From the NCBI GenBank assembly GCA_036346355.1, contig CM070591.1, forward strand, positions 18,770,001-18,834,000: a stretch of 64,000 nucleotides of DNA, read 5' to 3'. Made by a program: the position numbers and the translations under genes. Shown here piece by piece: positions 35,499 to 46,993 of this stretch (position 1 is its first letter; the number at the start of each line of letters is the position of its first letter). The stretch comes from Rhipidocladum racemiflorum (taxonomy: Eukaryota > Streptophyta > Magnoliopsida > Poales > Poaceae). The notes under the pieces are model-generated. The model was not told where the DNA came from. It worked only from the letters and a program-made list of their open reading frames with translations, and searched no databases.

Positions 35499-36985
35499 TA
35501 TATTAGCTTGCATTACAGGCATGACTTGTCGAGTACCAAGTACTCACCCTTGCCTCAACACAATACCAGTTGAAGAGGAGACTACACGGTTCGGAGGAGG
35601 ATTTCCAAGAGGACCCGTCTACTTAGGGATGCGAGCCCGGTCGGTTACTGTGGTATACTGGATGGCGCCACGAAGTTTATTTGATTTTCCGCTGCTGTTA
35701 TTTCTCTTTTAATAAGTTTCGCCTTGCGAGGCATATATTTGTAACTTGACCATAAGGTCGAGTAACCCTTTGATTATTTAAATAAAGTACTTTGATAGTA
35801 TCGTTTGGTATGATTGTGATATATACCGATGTTAAGACTGTGTGCACTAGCGCGTTCCTGGACTAGTGCTGAACACACAGAGGGTCCGGATTTGCAAATT
35901 CGGGGTCCCGACACTTGCCCTGGTCACTCTAAGGACTTAACCTTGCAAGCCTTTGAACTGGGTCATACTTGCAACCACATGGCTGGAATGGGACGGCCCT
36001 AGTTGATTAAGTCGCTAAGGACTCACTTGTGGAGCCTCAGGGTGTCAATTACACCGTTTGTGTGATTGTACGGGGGAGCGTATCGTGGCTGTGGCCAGAT
36101 ACCCATCTAACGGTGTGTTGGTCCCATACTTCGCCTTGGCTAAGGGAAGGGATGGTGTAGAGCACGAACCGGAGAGGACCACCTGTGTTGTTTGAGGCTT
36201 AGAAAGGCTTTATTCTGAGGAACTTCGCCTTTGTGGTGTTTGACTGTATCTTGTGGGTAAAGTGCATAACCTCTGCAGAGTGTAGAATCTATTTAAATAG
36301 CCGAGTCCACGGTACTGGACAATGCTCGGGAATTACAGTCAAGGGTTAGAATTTCTGAAAATAACTTGGATTTGAAAAGTTGGGTTGGTTTAGTAATGAA
36401 GTTGATGGAAATGTGGTTTAGGATGGGGAAAATGTTTATTAAATTTCTTGAGAAGTTATTTATGCTTTACTTATTTCTACTGCTTTCGAATCTACTTTTA
36501 TTACTTGTCAAAAGTCATTTATCATAAATATACCTTGAGCTATTCCTTTGTACCAAGCCATGCATATAGTATATTAGCTTGCATTACATTGCATGACTTG
36601 CTGAGTACCAAGTACTCACCCTTGCCTCAACACAATATCAGTTGAAGAGGAGATTACGCCCGATTTCGGAGGAGGATTTTCAAGAAGACCCGTCTACTTA
36701 GGGATGCGAGCCGGTCGATTGCCTGTGGTATCTTTGGATGGCGCCACGGTTATTTGATTTTCATTTCCGTTATTTCTCTTTTAATAAGTTTCGCCTTGCG
36801 AGGCATATATTTGTAACTTGGCCATAAGGTCGAGTAACCCTTTGATTATTTAAATAAAGTACTTTGATAGTATCGTTTGGTATGATTGTGATATATACCG
36901 ATGTTAAGACTGTGTGCACTAGCGCGTTCCTGGACTAGTGCTGAATACACAGAGGGTCCGGATTTGCAAATTCGGGGTCCCGACA

Positions 36986-36990
36986 GTCTG
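36986..36990. repeat. Target site duplication GTCTG, right copy
   Basis: Partner of 29981-29985. The sequence then continues GCTCGTGCAGCTCGAG as in ORF0 of element D. Confidence 0.9.
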
Positions 36991-37570
36991 GCTCGTGCAG
37001 CTCGAGCATTGGCTCCGGCTCTGGTGCGTACAATGCCGTCTCTAACTCTCCAATCCTTTGCAGAAGGTGTGACACATACTCTTGAGCTTCCCGCCATCTG
37101 TTCTTCTCTGTCGTGATCTCCTTGCGGGCCTTCTGTAGCTCCTTGCTTGTATCATCGAGTACATCCTCCTGGGCGACAACAAGTCGTGCCAACTGTGTAA
37201 CCATGGCATTCTCATCCTGAATCGCCTTTGGGTCAAGAAGGTTATTGCTGCGCGGATGATATCGAAACACCGTGCTCTCCAATTCTCTGGCATAGATGCG
37301 GGTTATGTGCCGCATTGCTCGTCGTGACGCCTCTTGGATACCCATCTGCATTGTAGACCTCCTGGCAGTGCAGTGTATCGGGCGATTGCCTGGGCCCTTC
37401 TTCCTAGCAGGTACCACAATCTTCACGTCACAAGCCTTGACCAATCCTGCTTGTCTGATCACGTCCACTTGATATTGCGGCTTCTCAAAATCTCCGAGAG
37501 TCTGTAGCATACGCCATAGTTCCGCGGCGTGACCAACCTCCAGATCGACGTAGTTGAATTCTCCCTCCAT
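36986..37570 (-). pseudogene. ORF0 N-terminal and coiled-coil part of element A/F
   Basis: Open from MEGEFNYVDLEVGHAAELW at 37570 to the insertion site, about 195 codons: the best-preserved ORF0 in the window. Order: an N-terminal conserved block (FEKPQYQVDVIRQAGLVKACDVK), a basic middle (RRAMRHITRIYARELE), a heptad-like segment (DTSKELQKARKEI to ELETAL, residues about 130-175), and the start of the acidic Glu/Pro tail. The frame then runs into the solo LTR. I recognise no enzyme motif. A role beside gag in assembly is only a guess. Confidence 0.7.
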
Positions 37571-37770
37571 CTGTCACAAGAGTGCTCACATAAGAACTCG
37601 AAAATTTTTAAATCGTGACAAGGTAAGGAAAAATTCAGCAAGGGATAAGAAAAGAGAGAAAGGGATAAGTCGAGATGTCATTTCTTGTCTTGACAAACTT
37701 TTAACCTTTAGAAAATAGGTTTTAACCTCTCTACGGCCATTCTAGCTAGGGTTGAGCCTACGGTCAACCT

Positions 37771-37783
37771 GGCTCTGATACCA
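37771..37783 (-). other. Primer binding site of element A/F
   Basis: TGGTATCAGAGCC on the minus strand, 4 bases from the LTR end at 37788. The region 37571-37770 is the leader and shows no gene. Confidence 0.9.
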
Positions 37784-38204
37784 CCTCTGCCGGGACCCGA
37801 ATTTGCAAATCCGGACCCTCTGTGTATTCAGCACTAGTCCAGGAACGTGCTAGTGCACACAGTCTTAACATCGGTAAATATCACAATCATACCACTCAAT
37901 GCTAATAAAGTACTTTAATTAAATAGTCAAACTGGTTGCTCGACCTTATGGTCAAGTTACAAATATACACCACGCAGGGCGAAACTTATTAAGAGAGAAA
38001 TAATAGCAGCGGAAAAATAAGATAACTTCGTGGCGCCATCCAGTATACCACAGGCAACTGACTGGGCTCGCTCCCTAAGTAGACGGTTCCTCTTGGAGCT
38101 CCTCCTCCAAAGCTGGTGTAGTCTCCTCTTCAACTGGTGTTGTATTGCGGCAAGGGTGAGTACTTGGTACTCAGCAAGTCATGCATGTAATGCAAACTAA
38201 TATA

Positions 38205-38408
38205 CTATATGCATGGCTTGATACAAAGGAATAGCTCAAGGTATATTTGCAGTAAATAGCATTTGACAAGTAGCATAAGTAGATTCGAAAGCAGTAGAAA
38301 CAAGTAAAGCATAAATAACTTTTCAAGGGGTTTAGTAAACATTTTTCCCATCCTAATCCACATTTCTATCAACATCAATATTAATCCAACCCAACCTTTC
38401 AAGTCCAA
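38205..38408 (-). CDS. Second LTR small ORF, hydrophobic (A/F-D shared LTR)
   Basis: 67 codons in the sense of the LTR with the shared core LFMLYLFLLLSNLL and end CIKPCI. It is similar to the copy at 47415-47681. No evidence of translation. Confidence 0.2.
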   Translation of the reverse strand: MDLKGWVGLILMLIEMWIRMGKMFTKPLEKLFMLYLFLLLSNLLMLLVKCYLLQIYLELFLCIKPCI

Positions 38409-39265
38409 GTTATTTTTGAGAAAGTCTAACCCTTGACTGTAATTCCCGAGCGATGTCCAATACCGCGGACATGGCTATTCGAATAGATTTTATACTCTGC
38501 AGAGGTTATGCACTTTACCCACAAGATACAAATCAAACACCACAAAGGCGAGTTCCTCGTAACAAAGTCTTTGGAAACTTCTAACAATACAGTGGTCCTC
38601 CCGGTTGTTGCACACTAACCCTTCCCTTAGCTAAGGCGAAGTTTAGGCCAACCAACTGTTAGATGGGTACTGGCCTCACCCGATGCGCTCCCCGCATAAC
38701 TTACACAAAGGGTGTAGTTGACCTCCTGAGGTCCCACAGGTACGTTATTAGCAACTTAATCAACAAGGTCCGTCCCATTACAGACATGTGGTTGCACGTT
38801 AGACCCAGTTCAAAGGCTTGCAAGGTGAAGTCCTTAGGGTGACCAGGGCAAGACTACCCAAGAACCAAAACAACATTCCGGTGCCACAACTGGCCCACCT
38901 GATCATTCTTGCCACATGCCCCGGTCGAAAACCATTTATCAAACCCCAGTTGATTACCATGCACCACGTGCCATCAACATCACATGATACCTTTCCAAAA
39001 CAGGTTCAATATATCATTAAGTCAATATTAACACTTGATTGTCCAAAATCATGTCATGAGTACGTAGCAGGTCTAAGCCATATACTACAACGATCTACAA
39101 ACCCATGTTGGCAATTTAGTAATGTCCAACTAATAATCCACAACTAGGGTGACAAGGGGTCAAGGCACATATTTAAGTATTCAAGGTGTCATACAGCAAT
39201 TTGGCATTTATCTAATTTCCCAAATCTAAATAGAGTATTTTATAATTGAACTAGCATGCAATAAG

Positions 39266-39492
39266 TTAAATCAAAATAGGTTTCAAAATAGGATCAACAT
39301 GGTCAGAGCATAACTTGCCTTCAAAAAGTACTTGTTCTTGGTCTTGAGTTGGATCCTGAGTCAATACTTCTCCTTCGAATCCCTCCAGCACTTCAACGTC
39401 TACTAGTAATACGTGCAAATAGCAATACACAAATAAACAATAGGTAAAAGCATCCCAAAACTCCAAATAAAATTCATAAACAGAGAGAACAT
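39266..39492 (-). pseudogene. LTR small ORF, A/F-D subfamily form
   Basis: One base shorter than the intact copies (AGCAATACAC for AGCAAATACAC). The hydrophobic N-terminus is therefore read in another frame, while VDVEV...EGFEGEVLTQDPTQ is kept. The same change is in D's LTR, so it is inherited in this subfamily. Confidence 0.45.
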
Positions 39493-41272
39493 AATTTTAT
39501 GAATTTTTAGGAACTGGAATCGCTCAATTCGGAGTTAAAATGCAAAAGTTATAATTATTTAATGTTTAAATAATAAATTAAATAATATTACAGAGAAAAA
39601 CTTTAGTTCAAAAATTAAATAAAATTCATAATTAGGTAGATCTCAATTTTATACAAATTTAGAAATTTGAATCACTCAAATCGGAGTTGAAACGCAAAAG
39701 TTATAAGCGTTTGAAGTTTGAATCAAAATCTGAAATCATTATTTCGAATTAATAAATCATTTTCTTTTTCGGAAATTAATTATTGCGTTAGCCTGGACAC
39801 GTGTCAGCCTCTGATTGGTTGGCTGACGTCAGCCGGTTCATGGACTCGGCCCACGCTCGGCTCGGGTTCACCGTGGACCCGGTCCACGGCTCACGGTCGC
39901 TGACAGGTGGGTCCCACCCGTCAGTGGGTCACATGCACGGTGCGACTCTCGGGCGAGACACTGACATGCGGGCCCCGCATGTCAGTGACGCGCAGTCACG
40001 CCCAGGCTCGGCCGCTGGCACGCGGGCCCGGCCTGTCAGTGACTCAACGCACGGCGCGGCGGCGGCTACGTGGCATGATCACGGCCGTTGGATCTAGATC
40101 CAACGGTCTAGATCTATCCTAGGTTAGCTCCGTTATAATCTATCCGATGATCATGGGCCGTTCGATCTAGATCGGACGGTCCAGATCTATCCCTATGTTA
40201 ACGCAGCTACGGCACGTGGTGATCGTGGGCCGTTGGATCTTGATCCAACGGTCCAGATCTAGTCTGGGAATCTAGGGTTCGGAGAGAACGTGGGCTCACC
40301 TCAGCCGTTCGATCTAGATTCGACGGTTCACCGAGCTCGGGACGGCGATGGCTTCGCGGCGGTGCGGGTTCACCCGTGCCGAGGACGATGACCACGGCAG
40401 CGGCGCTTCGGGGCTTCTCCGGCGGGGTGAGTTCTCTCTTCGGGTGCGTCTCGACCTGGGGAAGTCGGATCCGAGCCCAAACATGGCGGAGTCGGCTTGA
40501 CGGCGGCGGAACGAAGCCAAAACCGTGGCGGAAGAGAAGAACAACTCCGACGAGCGATTGCGGGCGCGTCAGGGCACTGCGGGCGGTGGCTAGGGTAACG
40601 GCTGCGCGAGGTCAAGGCGGTCCTCGGGTTGTGACCCGGGCATTAAATAGCCTCGGCTTCCGCGTGGAATCCGGAACCCTAGGCTCACGCGACGGAGGAC
40701 ACGGCGGCGCTGTCCGTATCGGACTCGGTGAGAACGAAACAATCTGGGCCGTCCACGTGGCGCAAGCAACGGTCGCGATCTCACGGGCAGAACCGGATTC
40801 GGTCCGGTTACGACTCGAACCGGTACGGGACGATCTTGACCGTTGGATCCCGATCCAACGGTCGGGATCGATTAGGGTTAGGAGCAGGTTTGGTCGAGTC
40901 GACTGGCTCGGGTCGGACTCGAGTCCGACTCGTGTTTCGACTCGGTCGGTTGAACAGTACTCGACCCGATGGATTTTCCAGCGATTTAATATTTAAAATA
41001 ATTTCCAGTAATTCATTTAATTCAAGAAAAATAGCAAAATACTCAGAAAAATTCCAGAAAAATTCTAGAAAATACTTTGGGGCATTTGGGACTCAAATAA
41101 AATATTTCCATCAAAACTTTATTTGAAAATTTAATTTCTTTAATTATTTCAATCTGGAATAAATTCAAATTAAATCCAAATTAATCCAAATAAATTCCAG
41201 AGAATTCCAAAAATTCATCAAAGTGCCATATCACACATAAAATTTAAGAAAGCAAAATTTTGGGGTGTTACA

Positions 41273-41286
41273 AACCTCCCCCCCTT
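41273..41286 (-). other. Polypurine tract of element D
   Basis: G-rich purine run on the minus strand next to the LTR at 41272. Confidence 0.9.
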
Positions 41287-41308
41287 AATAGAATCTCGTC
41301 CCCGAGAT

Positions 41309-42456
41309 TCAGGGCTCTCTACAGAATAGGTTTGGAAACTCTTTCTTCAAATCCTCTTCGCGCTCCCAAGTTGCTTCACTCTCTGCGTGGTTGCTCCATT
41401 GAACTCTGCAGAAACGGGTTGACTTGTTCCTAGTCTCTCGATCCATTGTGTCTAGAATCTTCACAGGGTGCTCCTTGTAAGTCAAATCTTCTTGCAACTC
41501 AATTGACTCTAGCGGTGTCTGTTCCTCAGGTACTCGGAGACACTTCTTCAATTGGGACACGTGGAACACATCATGCACTCCTGCTAGTGACTGCGGCAAC
41601 TCCAGCTGGTAAGCAAGTTCGCCTCTGCGGCTCAAAATCTTGAATGGTCCAACATATCTCGGCGCGAGTTTTCCTTTGGCATGGAATCTCTTAACTCCTC
41701 TGAGCGGCGTAACTCTGAGGTATACAAAGTCTTCTGGTTCAAAACTCAAATCCCGGCGACGATTGTCAGCATAACTCTTCTGTCGTGATTGGGCTATCTT
41801 CAACCTTTCCCTAATCATGGCAATCTGCTCTTCAGCTTCTTGAAGAATATCAGGCCCGAAGACACGACGCTCGCCGGTCTCATTCCAATTTAATGGCGTC
41901 TGACAGGGTCGACCATACAAAGGCCTCAAAGGTGACATCTCAGAACTAGCCTGGTAACTATTGTTGTAATCGAATTCGGCATACGGCAAACTCTTATCCC
42001 AAGAGGTAGCATAAGCCAATGCACACGCTCTTAGCATATCTTCCGTAATCTGATTGACTCTTTCGGGCTGTCCATCCGTCTGCATGGATGATAAGTCATC
42101 TTGAAGTTCAAACGGGTTCCCATGGCTTCATGCAACTTATTCCAGAACCTTGAGGTAAATTGGGTACCTCTGTCCGATACAATCCTCTTTGGCACTCCGT
42201 GCAAACAGACGATCTTGATCATGTACAACTCTGCTAATTTATCTCCCGAGTAAGTGGTCTTCACGGGGATGAAATGGGCTACTTTGGTCAAGCGATCCAC
42301 TATAACCCATATGGAGTCATAACCTCCTTGAGTCTTAGGCAAACCGGTAATGAAATCCATTCCGATTTCCTCCCACTTCCACTCAGGTATTTTCAACGGC
42401 TGTAGTAATCCTGCTGGTCTCTGATGCATTGCCTTGACTCTCTGCACACGTCGCAC
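41309..42456 (-). pseudogene. Integrase core and chromodomain of element D
   Basis: Two frames overlap: 42031-42456 (GMDFITGLPK, VPKRIVSDRGTQF, giving the first two catalytic Asp) and 41309-42085 (QTDGQPERVNQ with the Glu, GPY/F region, chromodomain to the stop). One extra base near 42085 (CTGCATGGATG for CTGTGGATG) splits them, and QPERV replaces QTERV. The chromodomain (VKILDTMDRETRNK ... VQWSNHAESEATWEREEDL) is intact. Confidence 0.85.
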
Positions 42457-43127
42457 AATGCAACATGCTCGGCGACTTCACGCTTCATGCTCGGCCACCA
42501 GAATCTTTCCTTCAAATCCTGATACATTTTGGCGCTTCCAGGATGAATTGAATACTTGGAGTCATGGGCTTCTTCTAGAATCAACTGCTTCAGCTCCTTT
42601 TTGTTCGGCACACAAATGCGATCCTTCATCCATAACGTGCCTTGCTCATCCAACTTGAAGTCCTCTGCCTTGCCTTCCTCCTTGATGGACTTAATCCTGC
42701 GGATCTTGTCATCATCCTTCTGTCCTTCTCGGATCTGATCCTCTAGGGTAGCCTTTACTTCTAAAGTGGCCAAGAATCCGCTAGGTACCACCTCAATCTT
42801 CATTCTCTGGAAATCCTTACATAACTCATCCTGACTTGTGGCTAGCAACATACCCACGGTATGGCTTTTCCGACTCAGAGCATCGGCTACTACGCTGGCC
42901 TTTCCAGGATGATAATGGATTTCGACATTGTAATCCTTAATCAACTCTAACCATCTCCTTTGCCTCATATTCAGATCCGACTGGGTGAATATGTACTTAA
43001 GGCTCTTATGATCTGTATACACTTCACATCTGTTCCCGATCAGATAGTGACGCCATATCTTCAAGGCATGCACTACGGCAGCTAACTCTAGGTCATGCGT
43101 CGGGTAATTTTCCTCATGCGGCCTCAA
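42393..43127 (-). pseudogene. RNase H C-terminal part and integrase zinc domain of element D
   Basis: 244 codons: DLELAAVVHALKIW, YTDHKSLKYIFTQ and VADALSRKSH of RNase H, a charged linker, then the full HHCC region (AHDSKYSIHPGSAKMYQ ... HVALCDVC). It joins the RT frame after a break near 43145, where AAGTTTACTTACC replaces the expected AAGCGACGACC, and loses frame again at 42440. Confidence 0.8.
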
Positions 43128-44700
43128 CTGCCTTGATGCATAAGTTTACTTACCTTTCCATTCTGCATCAGCACACATCCAAGTCCTTGGCGCGATGCGT
43201 CACAATAAATATCAAAGCTTTGATTAACATCCGGTAGAACTAACACCGGTGCTGATGTCAATCGCTTCTTCAGCTCTTGAAATCCTTTCTCACATTCTGG
43301 CGTCCATGCAAACTTCTTCTCCTTTTTCAGCAATTGCGTAAGAGGTCTCGCAATTGTTGAAAAGCCTTCAATGAAGCAGCGGTAGTAACCTGCCATTCCA
43401 AGGAAACTCCGGATCTGGGTCACAGTCTTCGGCTGCTCCCAATGTAACACAGCTTCTACTTTACTTGGATCAACGGCGACTCCTTCTGCGGTCATTACAT
43501 GTCCGAGGAACTCCACCTTGTCCTTCCAAAAATCACACTTACTGAACTTGGCGAAGAGTTGCTGTTCCCTCAGCTTTTCCAAAACTCGCCTCAAGTGTTC
43601 GACATGTTCATCCTCTGTCTTGGAGTAGATTAGAATATCATCTATGAACACGACAACAAACTTGTCCAAATATTCCATGAACACCTTATTCATCATATTC
43701 ATGAAATATGCTAGCGCATTCGTCAGACCAAAGGACATAACTGTAAACTCGTAATGTCCATATCTTGACGAGAATGCGGTCTTTGGGATATCTTCTGATC
43801 GGATCTTCAACTGATGGTATCCCGATCTCAGATCAATCTTGGAGAAAACTCCGGCTCCTCTCAGCTGATCAAACAAATCTTCAATCCTGGGTAGCAGATA
43901 CTTATTCTTCACGGTGACTTTATTGAGTGCACGGTAGTCAATGCACATCCTGAAACTCCCATCCTTCTTCTTGACAAACAGAACTGGCGCTCCCCACGGC
44001 GACGAACTTGGTCTGATAAATCCTTTCTCCATTAACTCTTCAATTTGCTTTTTCATCTCTACCAATTCTTCGGTGGACATCCGATACGGTCTCTTTGCTA
44101 TCGGTGCTGTACCAGGTACAAGCTCTATCACAAACTCTATATCCCTGTCCGGTGGCATACCAGGTAGATCTTCAGGAAAAACATCTGGGTACTCATTCAC
44201 TACTGAGACATCCTCTATGCTGATTGCCTTGGTACTGTTAACCATCAACTGTCCATCTCTAACGGCAGTAGCTTGAAATTCCACTTTCTTTCCACACGGG
44301 CTCTCGACTGAGATAGTCCTTTGTCCACAATCCAATACGGCCTTGTGCTTGGATAACCAATCCATTCCCAAAATGACATCCAAGGTCTGGGTCTCCAAAA
44401 TAATAAGGTTCGCTAGGAATTCTATCCCATCAATTAGTATTCTCACCCCAGAACATCCTACTTTCGTTCGGAGTTCTAACCAGGGTTTGAACTAAAAGCA
44501 TGCATTTAAGTCTTGCAATCTCCAAATCATTTTTAGCAGCAAAGCCTTGAGAAACAAACGAATGCGAAGCTCGAGAATCAAACAAAATCAAGCAGTGTGT
44601 CTCGAGTTGACTAGTAACTTATCCAAAGATCTGACGTCCGTAGCATTCTGCAGTGCATCTGCGGTGACATGGTTGACTCGACCTCTCACCCACGATGCAG
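43124..44700 (-). pseudogene. Protease, RT and start of RNase H of element D
   Basis: The main frame 43124-44446 (440 codons) holds the protease C-terminal half (LGMDWLSKHK), the whole RT with motif A FSKIDLRSGYHQ (Asp about residue 205) and FIDD (267-270), the connection, and the start of RNase H (FDIYCDAS). Upstream (44447-44700) the protease active site region is damaged: GAGAATCAAACAAAATCAAGC stands in place of the DSGAS codons. RT itself looks complete. NALAYF replaces NAPAYF. Confidence 0.85.
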
Positions 44701-44828
44701 GGTGTGGCTCCTGATCTTTGGCGTCCTGGTGGTGTGGTTCCCAGTTGAAGCGGGTGGGTTACTCTCGCTGTCTTCTTAGGACAAGCTGTTGGCAAAGTGT
44801 CCTGCTCGTTGCAGATTGTAGCAGCGTC

Positions 44829-45773
44829 TCACTTTGTTTCTGCCGACGCTGGAGCGGCGTTTCTAGCGGGGGCTGGGGTCTGGTAGTTCTGATTGACGGG
44901 TCTTGGTGCTGGTGACGGTGTCCTTGTTGCATTATGCGGCTGGAATCTGAAAAGCTGATTTGGCGCAACCCTCAAACGTTGCGGCGCTCCCTGACGCGAT
45001 CCCTGATGCTGCATCCTGCGCTTCCTGTTCTCATCCAGTTCCTTGCGCTTGTCCTCAAGAATAAGCGCCTTATTCACCAACTCTTGGAAATCTAGAAAGG
45101 TGTGGGTGATCAGTCCCACCTGTAATCCTAAGTTAAGTCCCTTCATGAAGCGAGACTGTATGGCTTTATCTGTCGCTACATCCTCAGGTGCGTAGCGTGC
45201 AAGCTGTGTGAACTTGTTCAGGTATTCGGCCACCGGCTGATTACCTTGCTTTAGTGCTCTGAACTCCTCCTTCTTGAGATCCATGATCCCTTCTGGCACA
45301 TGATACTGACGAAATGCAGTTGTGAACTCTTCCCAAGTGATGTCCTGAGGGTTCACTTGCGTGGCACAGAAGTTCTCCCACCATTCGGCGGCTGTTCCTT
45401 CCAACTGATGAGAAGCGTAGAGTACCTTCTCATTTCCTATGCATTGAGCAATGTGTAGCTTCCACTCGATTGACCTTAACCAGTCATCGGCTTCCAACGG
45501 ATTGGCATTCCCAGAGAAAGTGGGTGGGTGAGTCCTCATAAACTCTGACAGTCTTGTATTCTGGCGTTGTCCCAGATTGACTTGGTTAGCTGTGGCCTGA
45601 GCAGTGACGTGTTGCATCTGTTGCATCATGGCATGCATCAACTGGGTCTGAGCAGCAAGAAAAGCTCCGAAATTCTGCATATCAACTGGCGGTGCTGGTG
45701 CTCCATCATTGGGGTTCACATCTGGGCGAGAACCACTTCCATTGCCTCCAAGGTTTCCGCGGGTGTTCACCAT
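44829..45773 (-). CDS. gag of element D, long open frame (314 codons)
   Basis: Starts MVNTRGNLGGNGSGSRPDVN. A proline-rich N-terminus is followed by an Ala/Met/Gln-rich segment (MHAMMQQMQHVTAQATANQ), then the retrotransposon capsid domain from about residue 75 (PPTFSGNANPLEADDWL, AAEWWENFCATQ, WEEFTTAFRQYHVPEGIMDL, FMKGLNLGLQVG) to about 250, then a basic, proline-rich linker. The frame ends before the zinc knuckle (CYN...GHFANSC in relatives, near 44800), which is in another frame. Capsid assembles the cytoplasmic particle; the knuckle binds RNA. Confidence 0.8.
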   Translation of the reverse strand: MVNTRGNLGGNGSGSRPDVNPNDGAPAPPVDMQNFGAFLAAQTQLMHAMMQQMQHVTAQATANQVNLGQRQNTRLSEFMRTHPPTFSGNANPLEADDWLRSIEWKLHIAQCIGNEKVLYASHQLEGTAAEWWENFCATQVNPQDITWEEFTTAFRQYHVPEGIMDLKKEEFRALKQGNQPVAEYLNKFTQLARYAPEDVATDKAIQSRFMKGLNLGLQVGLITHTFLDFQELVNKALILEDKRKELDENRKRRMQHQGSRQGAPQRLRVAPNQLFRFQPHNATRTPSPAPRPVNQNYQTPAPARNAAPASAETK

Positions 45774-46057
45774 CTGTCGTTTGCTCTAGGTTTTTAGAGA
45801 TGAGAGGGAAACAAGAATAGACAAGTAATATGGAACTTATGTGGGGCGAAAGGTGTAACTCAAAATCCAACTTTATTATTTTAATCAATAGTAACTTGGT
45901 ATGGTTGCTTACAATGCCTAAGGGCCTGCAACACATACTGCACACTCAGCAAACAATGAAGATCCAAATCGAACTAACACTGGAGTCTAACGCCTAAAGG
46001 GTGACTCTTTATTCTAAGACGCGACTCGGCGAAGGAGTCTCACTATAGAACCTACGC

Positions 46058-46780
46058 TTACTCATCGAGAAAACCTCCACGGCCTGGGTACGGATGCTGC
46101 GGCATAGGCGCGAAACGATTGCCATGTCCAGCAACTGTGTCATCTGTGGTAGTCGAAGAAGCAGTGTCCTCCTCAAGCTCCGGCTCCTCCGGGTCTGGCT
46201 CGTGCAGCTCGAGCATTGGCTTCGGCTCTGGTGCGTACAATGCCGTCTCTAACTCTCCAATCCTTTGCAGAAGGTGTGACACATACTCTTGGGCTTCCCG
46301 CCATCTGTTCTTCTCTGTCGTGATCTCCTTGCGGGCCTTCTGTAGCTCCTTGCTTGTATCATCGAGTACATCCTCCTGGGCGACAACAAGTCGTGCCAAC
46401 TGTGTAACCATGGCATTCTCATCCTGAATCGCCTTTGGGTCAAGAAGGTTATTGCTGCGCGGATGATATCGGAACACCGTGCTCTCCAATTCTCTGGCGT
46501 AGATGCGGGTTATGTGCCGCATTGCTCGTCGTGACGCCTCTTGGATACCCATCTGCATTGTAGACCTCCTGGCGGTCAGTGTGTATCGAGGCGATTGCAC
46601 TGGCCCTTCTTCCTAGCAGTACCACAATCTTCACGTCACAAGCCTTGACCAATCCTCGCTTGTCTCGATCACGTCCACTTGATATTGCGGCTTCTCAAAA
46701 TCTCCGAGAGTGCAGAGCATACGCCACAGTTCCGCGGCGTGACCAACCTCCAGATCGACGTAGTTGAATTCTCCCTCCAT
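46058..46780 (-). pseudogene. ORF0 of element D
   Basis: From MEGEFNY at 46780 to GGFLDE and stop at 46058, about 240 codons. The last 180 codons are open (46058-46600), covering RRAMRHITRIYARELE, the coiled-coil-like segment and the acidic tail (EEPELEEDTASSTTTDD, then PMPQHPYPGRG). The first 55 codons are shifted by small changes near 46600-46680 in CTG/CAG context. No known domain. It is the only ORF0 with an uninterrupted C-terminal half, so it is the best reference copy. Confidence 0.65.
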
Positions 46781-46980
46781 CTGTCACAAGAGTGCTCACA
46801 TAAGAACTCGAAAATTTTTAAATCGTGACAAGGTAAGGAAAAATTCAGCAAGGGATAAGAAAAGAGAGAAGGGGATAAGTCGAGATGTCATTTCTTGTCT
46901 TGACAAACTTTTAACCTTTAGAAAATAGGTTTTAACCTCTCTACGGCCATTCTAGCTAGGGTTGAGCCTACGTTCAACCT

Positions 46981-46993
46981 GGCTCTGATACCA
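46981..46993 (-). other. Primer binding site of element D
   Basis: TGGTATCAGAGCC on the minus strand beside the LTR end at 46998. Confidence 0.9.

Larger units (their letters stand above)
32433..35913 (+). repeat. Solo LTR nested inside the solo LTR 29986-36985
   Basis: A 3.48-kb LTR from TGTAACACCCC to CCCGACA, flanked by CTTGC on both sides (32428-32432 and 35914-35918). The uninterrupted site, AGTCTTGCCCTGG, is present in sister LTRs. No internal sequence. It holds a disrupted small ORF (34180-34411, 232 nt), a donor-like GAGGTGAGA at 33395, and a divergent block near 35115-35175 that replaces the usual ACTCGCCTTTGTGG stretch. Confidence 0.92.
29986..36985 (+). repeat. Solo LTR inserted in ORF0 of A/F (itself interrupted)
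   Basis: Plus-strand LTR in two parts, 29986-32432 and 35914-36985, about 3.5 kb in total. It has perfect 5-bp duplications GTCTG and no PBS, PPT or internal sequence, so it is a solo LTR left by recombination between the two LTRs of a full element. Landmarks: TATTTAAA at 30609, donor-like GAGGTGAGTTC at 30950, a small ORF with a 2-nt loss (31792-32017) and AATAAA near 36855. The start TACTTGTCC links it with the solo LTR at 14830. Confidence 0.92.
37788..41272 (-). repeat. LTR shared by elements A/F and D
   Basis: 3.48 kb. Its 3' end touches the PBS of A/F (37783) and its 5' start touches the PPT of D (41273), so it serves both as 5' LTR of A/F and 3' LTR of D. It is a second LTR subfamily with D's LTR (both read ACTTTAATTAAATAGTC near the polyadenylation region). 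It carries one TGACGTCA (39824-39831), a G-box near 39798, a donor-like GGTGAGCCC at about 40299 and TATA-like sequence near 40640. Confidence 0.9.
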
